From an uncultured Duncaniella sp. (GTDB lineage Bacteria; Bacteroidota; Bacteroidia; Bacteroidales; Muribaculaceae), in the NCBI GenBank assembly GCA_910588795.1, contig CAJURI010000091.1, positions 1-5,328 of the forward strand: DNA of 5,328 bases. The letters are read 5' to 3'. Below are positions 1-5,328 of the stretch, piece by piece. Numbering within the stretch: the stretch's first letter is position 1; every line of letters starts with the position of its first letter. A model generated the notes under the pieces. That model saw nothing but the letters and a program-made list of their open reading frames with translations. It was not told the DNA's origin and made no database searches. The position numbers and the translations under genes were made by a program.

Positions 1-7
1 ATAGGTC

Positions 8-51
8 AAAAAAAGAGAGGCTGCGACGTAAACCTTAATTACGACACAGCC
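8..51 (-). terminator. Intrinsic terminator of the rprX-rprY operon
   Basis: Read on the minus strand, the arms 51-40 (GGCTGTGTCGTA) and 30-19 (TACGTCGCAGCC) form a 12-position stem. It has ten Watson-Crick pairs, one G-U wobble and one T-T mismatch, around a 9-base loop (39-31). The stem is followed by TCTC and then seven T (14-8), which is the expected layout for Rho-independent termination. It lies about 115 bases beyond the rprY stop codon and would end the leftward transcript. On the plus strand the stem has no comparable T-run after it, so it appears one-directional. The fold was paired by hand and no free energy was calculated. Confidence 0.8.
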
Positions 52-166
52 CCAACTTCTTTATATACGGACGTTATAAAACATCCTCAAATCTTTATGG
101 CGGGGCATTATGAACTGCACCCTCTTATATGATAATACAATCCTTAGTCCCGGATAACTCTAAGAA
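52..166 (-). other. 3' untranslated tail downstream of rprY
   Basis: This AT-rich stretch lies between the rprY stop and the terminator stem. I see no credible gene in it: the ATG-initiated frames are about a dozen codons or shorter. Two weak inverted repeats are visible, TTATA/TATAA near 60-80 and CTTAG/CTAAG near 143-164. Each has a 5-bp stem and a long loop, too weak to call as terminators. It is best read as the 3' UTR of the two-component transcript. Confidence 0.5.
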
Positions 167-874
167 TCAGTTGCCAGCCTCCACCTCGGGGGCGATAAGC
201 TTATATCCCTTTCCGTGGATATTGATGATCTCTATCGACGGATCGTCCTTCAGGTGCTTGCGCAGCTTTGTGATGTACACATCCATGGAGCGGGCGTTGA
301 AGTAATTGTCATCGATCCAGATTGTCTTCAGCGCGAAATTCCTCTCCAGAATTTCGTTGACATGGGCACAGAGCAGACTCAGCAGCTCCGATTCCTTGGT
401 GGTAAGCTTGGTCACCTTGTCATCTATGAGAAGCACCTGCTTCTGTGTATCGAAGGTGAACTTGCCTATCTTGTACATAGTGATCTCCTTGCCCTTCTTC
501 CCCTTGACGCGGCGAAGGATTGCCTCGATACGGAACACAAGTTCCTCCATGGAGAATGGCTTGGTGATATAGTCGTCCGCACCGATCTTGAAACCTTCCA
601 GGATATCCTCCTTAAGGGACTTTGCGGTGAGGAAGATGATGGGGACTTCGGAGTTGACAGTGCGTATCTCCTGTGCGAGTGCGAATCCGTCCTTCTTGGG
701 CATCATCACGTCAAGCACACACAGGTCGTACTTCCCTTTGAGGAAAGCCTTGTATCCACTTTCGCCGTCGGGAAAGAGGTCGGCGTTGAGACCCTTGGCC
801 TGCAGGTATTCCCTGAGCAGCATTCCGAGGTTCTCGTCATCCTCACATAGTAGTATGCGCAAACGATCTTCCAT
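167..874 (-). CDS. rprY: OmpR-family response regulator, RprY-like
   Basis: DNA-binding response regulator of 235 aa, acting in the cytoplasm as phospho-acceptor for the kinase encoded just upstream. The receiver domain (about residues 5-122) has the full active site: acidic pair D12/D13, phosphorylated aspartate D55 (VLDVMMPKKDG), T83 (FLTAK), K105 (ITKPF) and the switch aromatic Y102. A basic linker (about 123-130, KGKKGKE) leads to an OmpR/PhoB winged helix (about 134-229). Its recognition helix is near 194-208 (ARSMDVYITKLRKHL) and its wing hairpin near 217-226 (INIHGKGYKL). The length fits the family, and it closely resembles Bacteroides RprY by recollection of that protein. The ATG at 874 lies 6 bases after the kinase stop, which suggests coupled translation. 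There is no clear Shine-Dalgarno, only A/T-rich sequence, as is usual in Bacteroidota. All catalytic residues are intact. Being a response regulator is essentially certain; the rprY name is likely but rests on resemblance. Confidence 0.93.
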   Translation of the reverse strand: MEDRLRILLCEDDENLGMLLREYLQAKGLNADLFPDGESGYKAFLKGKYDLCVLDVMMPKKDGFALAQEIRTVNSEVPIIFLTAKSLKEDILEGFKIGADDYITKPFSMEELVFRIEAILRRVKGKKGKEITMYKIGKFTFDTQKQVLLIDDKVTKLTTKESELLSLLCAHVNEILERNFALKTIWIDDNYFNARSMDVYITKLRKHLKDDPSIEIINIHGKGYKLIAPEVEAGN

Positions 875-880
875 AATTTC

Positions 881-2377
881 TTAATTTAGTGTTATTGGTA
901 GAGTTATTATAAATTTTGTTCCTACGTTCATCTCGCTCTCCACGCTGATCTCGCCGCCGAGCTCGCCGACCATCTTCTTGACATATGCAAGTCCGAGTCC
1001 GAACCCTTTCACATCATGGCGGTTACCCGTGGAGACACGGTAAAATTTCTCGAATATCTTTTTCAGGTCCTCACGGCGCATTCCTATGCCGTTGTCATGG
1101 ACCTCCACCTGAAATCGCTCCTCGCCGTGGACCTTCACATCCCTTGTCGTGACTTTGAGTTCAAGAGGAACATCCTCGCGCCTGTACTTGACGGCATTGT
1201 CCAGCAGGTTGAATATCACATTGGTGAAATGCATCTCGTCGACATTGACCGTCGACTCCTTGGCCCCGAGGAATGTCTCTATATGCCCGCCGTATTTCTC
1301 TACTTTGAGCTTGAATGTAGATGTGATTCCGGCTATGACCTGATTGGCGTCCACGTCCTGTAGGCGCAGAGTGGCCTTCTGGCGGTCGAACATCGACATC
1401 TGGAGCACTTTCTCCACCTGAAATCTCAGACGCTTTGTCTCGTCATTGATCACTGTCGAGATATGTCCGAGCATAGCCGGCGATTTAAGCACGGCATTGT
1501 CGTTGAGCATCTGCGCAGCAAGCGAGATGGTCGATATCGGTGTCTTGAACTCATGAGTCATGTTGTTGATAAAGTCATTCTTCATCTCTGTGAGCTTTTT
1601 CTGCCTGAACGCAAGAATGATCGTGCACACAAAGGTCACGACAAGTATGAAAGTGAAGATGAACGACGGTATCATGAACCTGATAGAGTCGAAGATGTAG
1701 TCGCTGCGGGTCGGGAAATAGACCTTGAGATAATACATCTTGTTCTTTGGGTCATTAGGGAACAATGTCTGCACGAACATGCTCGACTGGTCCTTGACCG
1801 ACGGGCTGAATCCTGACGACTTGTACACAAAAGCTCCCACACGGTTGACTACCGCAAACTCAAACGGCAGCGAAAGGCCGTTGTTGTCAAGCTCCGAGCG
1901 CAGATAGCGTGCCACCTCGGCCGAGTCAGCACGCTCCGTGATAGGGCGGTTGCTTGACTGGTTTAGTATCGACAGTATCACCTCGTCAAGAAGTCCTTTC
2001 TGATACAGATACTTGCCTCGCATTAGCTCGCGCATTGAAGGCGACACCGTGCGTCGGTCAACCTTCATCTTGAGCGACAGGTCATAGTTGATCCCTTCCG
2101 ATGTCGTGAACTTATTGTTGATGCCCACCGAGCCGTCAGGGTTGATGCGTGGATACAGGTCCGACTGAAGGGATGACATGTCCTCTTCCAGAAAATATTT
2201 TGCCTCATTCTGTTCCAGACTTGTGCTCACGGCATATAGCGACCTCTTCACCCCTTCGGCGAATTGGTCGTCACGCATCTTCTTCATGTTGTTCATGTAC
2301 ATGATCTGTACATAGAGCAACCCTGACAAAGTGAGTGCCATGATTATGGTTAGGAACCAGATAGTTGACTTTTTCAT
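881..2377 (-). CDS. rprX: Sensor histidine kinase, RprX-like
   Basis: Inner-membrane sensor kinase of 498 aa, partner of the adjacent response regulator. The N-terminus is a charged MKKS followed by TM1 (about 6-27). A periplasmic sensing region of about 200 aa (28-230) follows, in which I recognise no named fold, then TM2 (about 233-256). The HisKA domain carries phospho-acceptor H275 in THEFKTP. The HATPase_c domain has an N box (NLLDNAVKY, 390-398, with N394), a G1 box (DNGIGM, 428-433), an F box (IFEKFYRV, 441-448) and a G2 box (KGFGLGL, 457-463). Only about 18 residues separate TM2 from H275, so there is no HAMP domain, and signal passes directly from TM2 to the dimerisation helix. The start at 2377 is the only ATG in frame; the upstream frame stays open for a while but offers no start codon. 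Bacteroides RprX is similar in size and layout, which supports the symbol. The signal sensed is unknown from sequence. Confidence 0.92.
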   Translation of the reverse strand: MKKSTIWFLTIIMALTLSGLLYVQIMYMNNMKKMRDDQFAEGVKRSLYAVSTSLEQNEAKYFLEEDMSSLQSDLYPRINPDGSVGINNKFTTSEGINYDLSLKMKVDRRTVSPSMRELMRGKYLYQKGLLDEVILSILNQSSNRPITERADSAEVARYLRSELDNNGLSLPFEFAVVNRVGAFVYKSSGFSPSVKDQSSMFVQTLFPNDPKNKMYYLKVYFPTRSDYIFDSIRFMIPSFIFTFILVVTFVCTIILAFRQKKLTEMKNDFINNMTHEFKTPISTISLAAQMLNDNAVLKSPAMLGHISTVINDETKRLRFQVEKVLQMSMFDRQKATLRLQDVDANQVIAGITSTFKLKVEKYGGHIETFLGAKESTVNVDEMHFTNVIFNLLDNAVKYRREDVPLELKVTTRDVKVHGEERFQVEVHDNGIGMRREDLKKIFEKFYRVSTGNRHDVKGFGLGLAYVKKMVGELGGEISVESEMNVGTKFIITLPITLN

Positions 2378-2399
2378 ATTTCTTTTGTAGAGTGTACAT

Positions 2400-2417
2400 C
2401 CCTCCGGTTGCGGAAGA
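2400..2417 (-). promoter_or_regulatory. Leader hairpin enclosing GGAGG upstream of rprX
   Basis: On the minus strand, 2417-2411 (TCTTCCG) pairs with 2406-2400 (CGGAGGG) around a CAAC tetraloop. This gives 7 bp, two of them G-U wobbles. The 3' arm contains a GGAGGG run that matches the classic anti-Shine-Dalgarno target, but it ends 22 bases before the rprX ATG. That is too far for ordinary ribosome placement. It may be a small RNA structure affecting translation, or chance. The pairing is visible; the function is inferred. Confidence 0.3.
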
Positions 2418-2434
2418 CGGTTTCTTATTATGTT

Positions 2435-2457
2435 AACAATTGGATCGTGTAATTGTT
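2435..2457. repeat. 7-bp inverted repeat in the rprX leader
   Basis: AACAATT at 2435-2441 and AATTGTT at 2451-2457 form a perfect 7-bp inverted repeat with a 9-base centre. The arm-to-arm distance is 16 bases, about one and a half helical turns. The arms contain the TTAACA-type word that recurs nearby (2433, 2466, 2491, 2510). It lies inside the predicted leader of rprX, so it could be a protein-binding operator or a weak AT-rich RNA hairpin. No binding protein can be named. Confidence 0.35.
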
Positions 2458-2462
2458 GTAAA

Positions 2463-2480
2463 AATTTAACAAATTAAACA
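2463..2480. repeat. Tandem 9-bp direct repeat in the control region
   Basis: AATTTAACA (2463-2471) and AATTAAACA (2472-2480) are adjacent and match at 8 of 9 positions. OmpR-family regulators often bind tandem repeats, usually with 10-11 bp periodicity, so the 9-bp period is a poor fit. In AT-rich DNA such a repeat can also arise by chance. It is recorded as a possible half-site pair for autoregulation, with low certainty. Confidence 0.25.
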
Positions 2481-2504
2481 ACCCCGCATTTTAACAATTA
2501 GCCT

Positions 2505-2536
2505 CAAAATTAACATATAAATGTGAAAATGGCAAA
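2505..2536 (-). promoter_or_regulatory. Predicted promoter of the rprX-rprY operon
   Basis: On the minus strand a TTTG (-33 element, 2536-2533) is followed by a 20-base spacer and TAATTTTG (2512-2505). The latter is an exact match to the Bacteroidota -7 consensus TAnnTTTG. Transcription would begin near 2498, giving a leader of about 120 bases before the rprX ATG. A second exact TAATTTTG on this strand at 2540-2533 overlaps the -33 element. It lacks its own upstream TTTG at suitable spacing, so it is the weaker candidate. Confidence 0.6.
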
Positions 2537-2539
2537 ATT

Positions 2540-2550
2540 ATATGTCATAT
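2540..2550. promoter_or_regulatory. Small dyad between the two divergent -33 elements
   Basis: ATATG-T-CATAT is an 11-base perfect dyad centred on 2545. It is flanked by CAAAA (2533-2537) and TTTTG (2551-2555), the outward-facing -33 elements of the two divergent promoters. A protein bound here could affect both transcripts. The sequence is short and AT-rich, so chance is a real alternative. Confidence 0.3.
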
Positions 2551-2551
2551 T

Positions 2552-2585
2552 TTTGTGACTGATTAAGCTTTTTTATGTAATTTTG
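2552..2585 (+). promoter_or_regulatory. Predicted promoter of the SulP-EamA transcript
   Basis: TTTG (2552-2555) lies 22 bases before TAATTTTG (2578-2585), an exact Bacteroidota -7 match (TAnnTTTG). The spacer is slightly longer than the usual 19-21 or so. Transcription would start near 2591, leaving a short A/T-rich leader of about 35 bases before the ATG at 2627. The -7 box is identical to that of the divergent rprX promoter. Confidence 0.6.
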
Positions 2586-2626
2586 CACCAGCAATAGATA
2601 AGAGTAAGAAAGTTTATTAATCGAAG

Positions 2627-4327
2627 ATGAATTTAACAGGTCCGCTGGACTTTAGGCCGAAATTGTTTTCCGCCTTGAGTCATTATTCTTTTGAAAAATT
2701 CAAGACCGACCTTGTGGCCGGAATCGTGGTTGGTATTGTGGCTTTGCCCTTGGCGATAGCATTTGGCATTGCAAGCGGCGTTAACCCTACCGTCGGACTC
2801 ATCACAGCGATAATTGGCGGGTTCATAGTCTCCGCCGCAGGTGGATGTTCAGTGCAGATCGGCGGCCCCACGGGCGCGTTCATAGTCATTGTCTACAACA
2901 TTATCGCCGAGTTTGGTCTCGAAGGACTCGCCGTGGCTACATTTATGGCGGGTCTGATCCTTGTCATGCTTGGCATGTTCCGGCTCGGAACAGTCATAAA
3001 GTTTATCCCTTATCCCATCGTGGTGGGTTTCACCGCAGGTATCGCGCTAACGATATTCTCCACTCAGGTCAATGATTTTTTCGGCCTTGGCCTGCGCAAT
3101 GTGCCAAGTGAATTTCTTCCGAAGTGGGGCATGTATCTTACCAATCTGGCTTCCATAGATCTCGCGACACTCGCCGTAGGGGTGGCGTCACTACTGATCA
3201 TTGTGATAACCCCCAAAGTGTCCAGGCGTCTGCCGGGCGCGCTGCTCGCCATAATTATCGTGACTGCTGCGGTGTCGCTCATGCCGGGAGTGCATGTCGA
3301 GACCATCGGTGACCGTTTCGGAGAGCTTGCCACCGATATTCCTCAGCCTCATGCATTCGTGCTCAACATGGCTACGATCAACCGTCTGCTGCCGTCGGCA
3401 TTCACAATTGCCATACTCGGAGCCATAGAGAGCCTTCTTTCGGCTACCGTCGCCGACGGTGTGACAGGATCGCGCACCAACTCCAACACTGAACTGATAG
3501 GTCAGGGAATGGCAAATGTCATTGTCCCGTTCTTCGGCGGAATCCCTGTCACAGGAGCTATAGCGCGCACCATGACCAATATCACCAACGGCGGACGCAC
3601 ACCGGTGGCCGGCATAGTGCACGCTGTGGTGCTGTTTATGATATTCCTCTTCCTCATGCCTCTGATCAATCTTGTCCCGATGTCATGTCTCGCAGCTGTG
3701 CTCATAGTCGTGGCTTACAACATGAGCGGATGGCGTACGATACGGGCTATATTCCACAACCCCAAGAGCGACATATCGGTGCTCGCGGTGACATTCCTCC
3801 TCACAGTCATATTCGACCTCACCATAGCCATAGAGATAGGTCTGCTCCTTGCGGTCATACTCTTCCTGCGGCGTGTCATGGAGAACACCGAGATCAAGGT
3901 GTATTCCGAACAGCTCGACATAGCGGAAGGCTCGGAGTCCACGGTCCATGAGGTCCTCAATGTCAATCCCGGAGTAGAGGTCTACGAGATCGACGGCCCG
4001 TTCTTCTTCGGAGTGGCGACAAAGTTTGACGAGATGATGCGCACTACCCTCGGCCGCAAGCCCATCGTGCGTATAATACGCATGCGCAAGGTCCCGTTCA
4101 TCGATTCCACCGGCCTACACAACCTCGAGGCACTGATAAAGTCATCGCGCGATGAAGGGATACATGTGGTACTGTCAGGTGTTAAGGACAATGTGCGCGC
4201 CGCGCTCGTCAATGCCGGTGTGGACAAGCTTCTTGGCGAGGACCATATATGCGACCATATTACCAAGGCCGTTGTGATGGCCAACAAGCTTGCCCCTGTG
4301 TCCGATCCCAGGCCCTCTATGGCGTGA
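2627..4327 (+). CDS. SulP-family inorganic anion transporter with STAS domain
   Basis: Inner-membrane SLC26/SulP-type anion carrier of 566 aa, the normal length for bacterial members. The transport domain spans about residues 25-417. TM1 carries the family signature (ALPLAIAFGIASGV, 39-52). TM3 carries QIGGPTGA (77-84), part of the substrate site in known SulP structures. The TM8 region has GAIESLLSATVADG (265-278) with acidic E268 and D277. It is followed by the signature with NSN (286-288), GGIPVTGAIARTMTNI (304-319) and TNGGRTPVAG (320-329). A cytoplasmic STAS domain (about 448-550) contains FIDSTGLHNL (491-500), the loop that carries the phosphorylatable residue in anti-sigma antagonists. 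All landmarks look intact. The substrate cannot be fixed from sequence: sulfate, bicarbonate and dicarboxylates are all known in this family, so no symbol is given. The start at 2627 sits about 35 bases after a predicted promoter start and precedes the family-typical N-terminal segment. It is divergent from rprX and probably the first gene of a two-gene transcript. Confidence 0.93.
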   Translation: MNLTGPLDFRPKLFSALSHYSFEKFKTDLVAGIVVGIVALPLAIAFGIASGVNPTVGLITAIIGGFIVSAAGGCSVQIGGPTGAFIVIVYNIIAEFGLEGLAVATFMAGLILVMLGMFRLGTVIKFIPYPIVVGFTAGIALTIFSTQVNDFFGLGLRNVPSEFLPKWGMYLTNLASIDLATLAVGVASLLIIVITPKVSRRLPGALLAIIIVTAAVSLMPGVHVETIGDRFGELATDIPQPHAFVLNMATINRLLPSAFTIAILGAIESLLSATVADGVTGSRTNSNTELIGQGMANVIVPFFGGIPVTGAIARTMTNITNGGRTPVAGIVHAVVLFMIFLFLMPLINLVPMSCLAAVLIVVAYNMSGWRTIRAIFHNPKSDISVLAVTFLLTVIFDLTIAIEIGLLLAVILFLRRVMENTEIKVYSEQLDIAEGSESTVHEVLNVNPGVEVYEIDGPFFFGVATKFDEMMRTTLGRKPIVRIIRMRKVPFIDSTGLHNLEALIKSSRDEGIHVVLSGVKDNVRAALVNAGVDKLLGEDHICDHITKAVVMANKLAPVSDPRPSMA

Positions 4328-4378
4328 TTTTACTCACGGAGCCTGTCTCCCTCCCCATGACATCTCAATTCCCTGTAT

Positions 4379-5257
4379 ATGTGGGTTCTTCTCGCTACTC
4401 TGTCGGCTCTGTGCCTTGGCTTTTATGATGTGATGAAGAAGCTCTCCGTAAGCGGCAACAATGTCCTCGGAGTGCTTTTCCTCAACACATGTTTCAGCGC
4501 GCTTTTCATGCTTCCTGTGATAATAACGGGGATCGCCCATGGCAATTACGGGCTGGGCAACACACTCGCCGGCCACGGCTTCATACTTGTGAAATCCGGC
4601 ATAGTGCTCGGGTCATGGCTCCTTGGCTATGCAAGCATCAAGCATCTGCCGCTCACCATAGCCGGACCCGTGAACGCCTCCCGCCCTGTGCTTGTCCTTG
4701 TAGGCGCACTCATTATATTCGGCGAACGCCTTAACGCATGGCAGTGGGCCGGCGTAATACTCGGTTTCTGGTCTCTCTTCTTCATAAGCAGGGTAGGGGG
4801 CAGAGAAGGATTTTCCCTCAAGCATAGCCGGTGGCTGTGGATGGCGATAGGTGCAACCTCTCTCGGGGCTGTAAGTGCGCTTTACGACAAGTTCCTTCTC
4901 ACGCGCTTCGAGCCGCTTGAAGTTCAGGCATGGTACTCGCTCTACCAGCTTGTCATAATGGGTGCCGCGCTCTGGATCATAATGAAGGTCAGCGGCATGT
5001 CTGTCCCCTTGCGCTGGCGATGGACCATCCCGTTGATATCGGTGTTCCTCACCATAGCCGACATAGCCTATTTCTATTCCCTGTCAATGGATGGATCCAT
5101 GATAGCGGTGGTGTCGATGATACGTCGTGGAAGTGTGATCGTGTCATTCTTCTACGGGGTCATAGCTCTGCACGAGAAAAACATACGTGCAAAGCTCATC
5201 GATCTTTCCGTTCTGCTTATAGGTCTGGTTTTCCTTGTGTTGGGCAGCCTTCAGTGA
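4379..5257 (+). CDS. EamA/DMT-superfamily permease
   Basis: Inner-membrane protein of 292 aa, typical for ten-helix drug/metabolite transporters of the EamA type. Hydrophobic segments lie near residues 1-17, 27-51, 67-87, 92-115, 121-137, 152-169, 184-203, 214-235, 240-262 and 272-290. The two-repeat architecture is visible. The first repeat ends with PVNASRPVLVLVGALIIFGE (97-116) and the second with a matching stretch ending IALHEK (262-267), each with the glutamate (E116, E266) common after that helix. N-terminal LGFYDVMKKLS (13-23) resembles a recurrent Bacteroidales subgroup. In frame, ATG 4379 is the only ATG after the TGA at 4358, so the start is well constrained, although no Shine-Dalgarno is visible. 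It lies 51 bases after the SulP gene with no terminator or promoter seen between, so co-transcription is likely. Family members export or import amino acids, nucleotide precursors or other metabolites; the substrate here is unknown. Confidence 0.9.
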   Translation: MWVLLATLSALCLGFYDVMKKLSVSGNNVLGVLFLNTCFSALFMLPVIITGIAHGNYGLGNTLAGHGFILVKSGIVLGSWLLGYASIKHLPLTIAGPVNASRPVLVLVGALIIFGERLNAWQWAGVILGFWSLFFISRVGGREGFSLKHSRWLWMAIGATSLGAVSALYDKFLLTRFEPLEVQAWYSLYQLVIMGAALWIIMKVSGMSVPLRWRWTIPLISVFLTIADIAYFYSLSMDGSMIAVVSMIRRGSVIVSFFYGVIALHEKNIRAKLIDLSVLLIGLVFLVLGSLQ

Positions 5258-5278
5258 TACCTTTTAAGACATACGAGG

Positions 5279-5328
5279 ATTCAATAACGAAGTGCAAAAA
5301 TTCTCGTTCTGAATAGCCCAATATTTTT
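5279..5328 (+). terminator. Possible weak terminator at the right edge
   Basis: ATTCA (5279-5283) pairs with TGAAT (5310-5314), and AACGA (5286-5290) pairs with TCGTT (5304-5308). This gives a 10-bp stem with a small 2:1 internal loop and a 13-base apical loop. A T-run of at least five (5324-5328) begins 9 bases after the stem and is cut by the window end. That gap is longer than in a standard intrinsic terminator. It lies about 20 bases after the EamA stop, where a terminator would be expected. No gene is visible in 5258-5328. Confidence 0.3.

Noticed and set aside
60..80. TTATA/TATAA inverted repeat in the rprY tail as a separate regulatory element
   Set aside because: It is a 5-bp all-A/T stem in AT-rich sequence with no partner feature. 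The strong terminator at 8-51 already explains the end of the transcript.
215..850. Long plus-strand open frame of 211 codons opposite rprY
   Set aside because: It lies wholly antisense to a clear response regulator with an intact active site. Its translation shows no recognisable domain, and such frames commonly arise opposite codon-biased genes.
2271..2399. A 42-codon minus-strand frame starting with GGAGGGATG and overlapping the rprX start out of frame
   Set aside because: The GGAGGG directly abuts the ATG without normal spacing, and it is bound up in a hairpin arm. The peptide is His-rich but resembles nothing I know. It is most likely a chance frame, though a ribosome-profiling trace would settle whether it acts as a regulatory upstream ORF.
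3191..3622. Minus-strand open frame of 143 codons inside the SulP gene
   Set aside because: It is fully antisense to conserved SulP transmembrane motifs, and its predicted peptide is rich in Arg, His and Cys with no domain. It is a shadow frame.
4339..4351. GGAG-CCTGT-CTCC hairpin in the SulP-EamA gap as a terminator
   Set aside because: The stem is only 4 bp with a following C-rich stretch and no T-run, so it would not be expected to stop transcription.
4357..4381. Alternative upstream ATG at 4357 for the EamA gene
   Set aside because: It is 22 bases upstream and out of frame with the permease. In the permease frame a TGA at 4358-4360 blocks any earlier start.

Overview
The window looks like ordinary chromosomal DNA from a gut-type Bacteroidota, most likely order Bacteroidales. 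The closest feel is Muribaculaceae or Bacteroides, but the family is an inference from protein style only. Three things support the order: a two-component pair resembling Bacteroides RprX/RprY, AT-rich intergenic DNA with Bacteroidota-type promoter boxes (TTTG near -33 and TAnnTTTG near -7), and start codons without clear Shine-Dalgarno sequences. I see no IS element, phage gene, tRNA, rRNA or CRISPR array.

Left half, minus strand: a kinase-first two-component operon. The sensor histidine kinase (2377 down to 881) is followed after only 6 bases by an OmpR-family response regulator (874 down to 167). After a tail of about 115 bases there is a convincing intrinsic terminator at 8-51. I call the pair rprX/rprY.

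Centre: a 249-base divergent intergenic region (2378-2626) carries back-to-back promoter candidates. One faces left for the kinase operon and one faces right for the transporter genes. Their -33 elements are only 15 bases apart and flank a small dyad. The leftward transcript would have a leader of about 120 bases with repeated TTAACA words, a 7-bp inverted repeat and a small hairpin that encloses a GGAGG stretch.

Right half, plus strand: a SulP-family anion transporter with a C-terminal STAS domain (2627-4327) is followed 51 bases later by a ten-helix EamA/DMT-family permease (4379-5257). They are probably co-transcribed, because no terminator or promoter is visible between them. A weak hairpin and a T-run lie at the right edge.

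Working together: the only link between the halves visible in the sequence is the shared divergent control region. It makes co-regulation or cross-regulation of the anion transporter by the RprXY-like system plausible but unproven. I found no clearly novel system. The most interesting material is in the intergenic control region.
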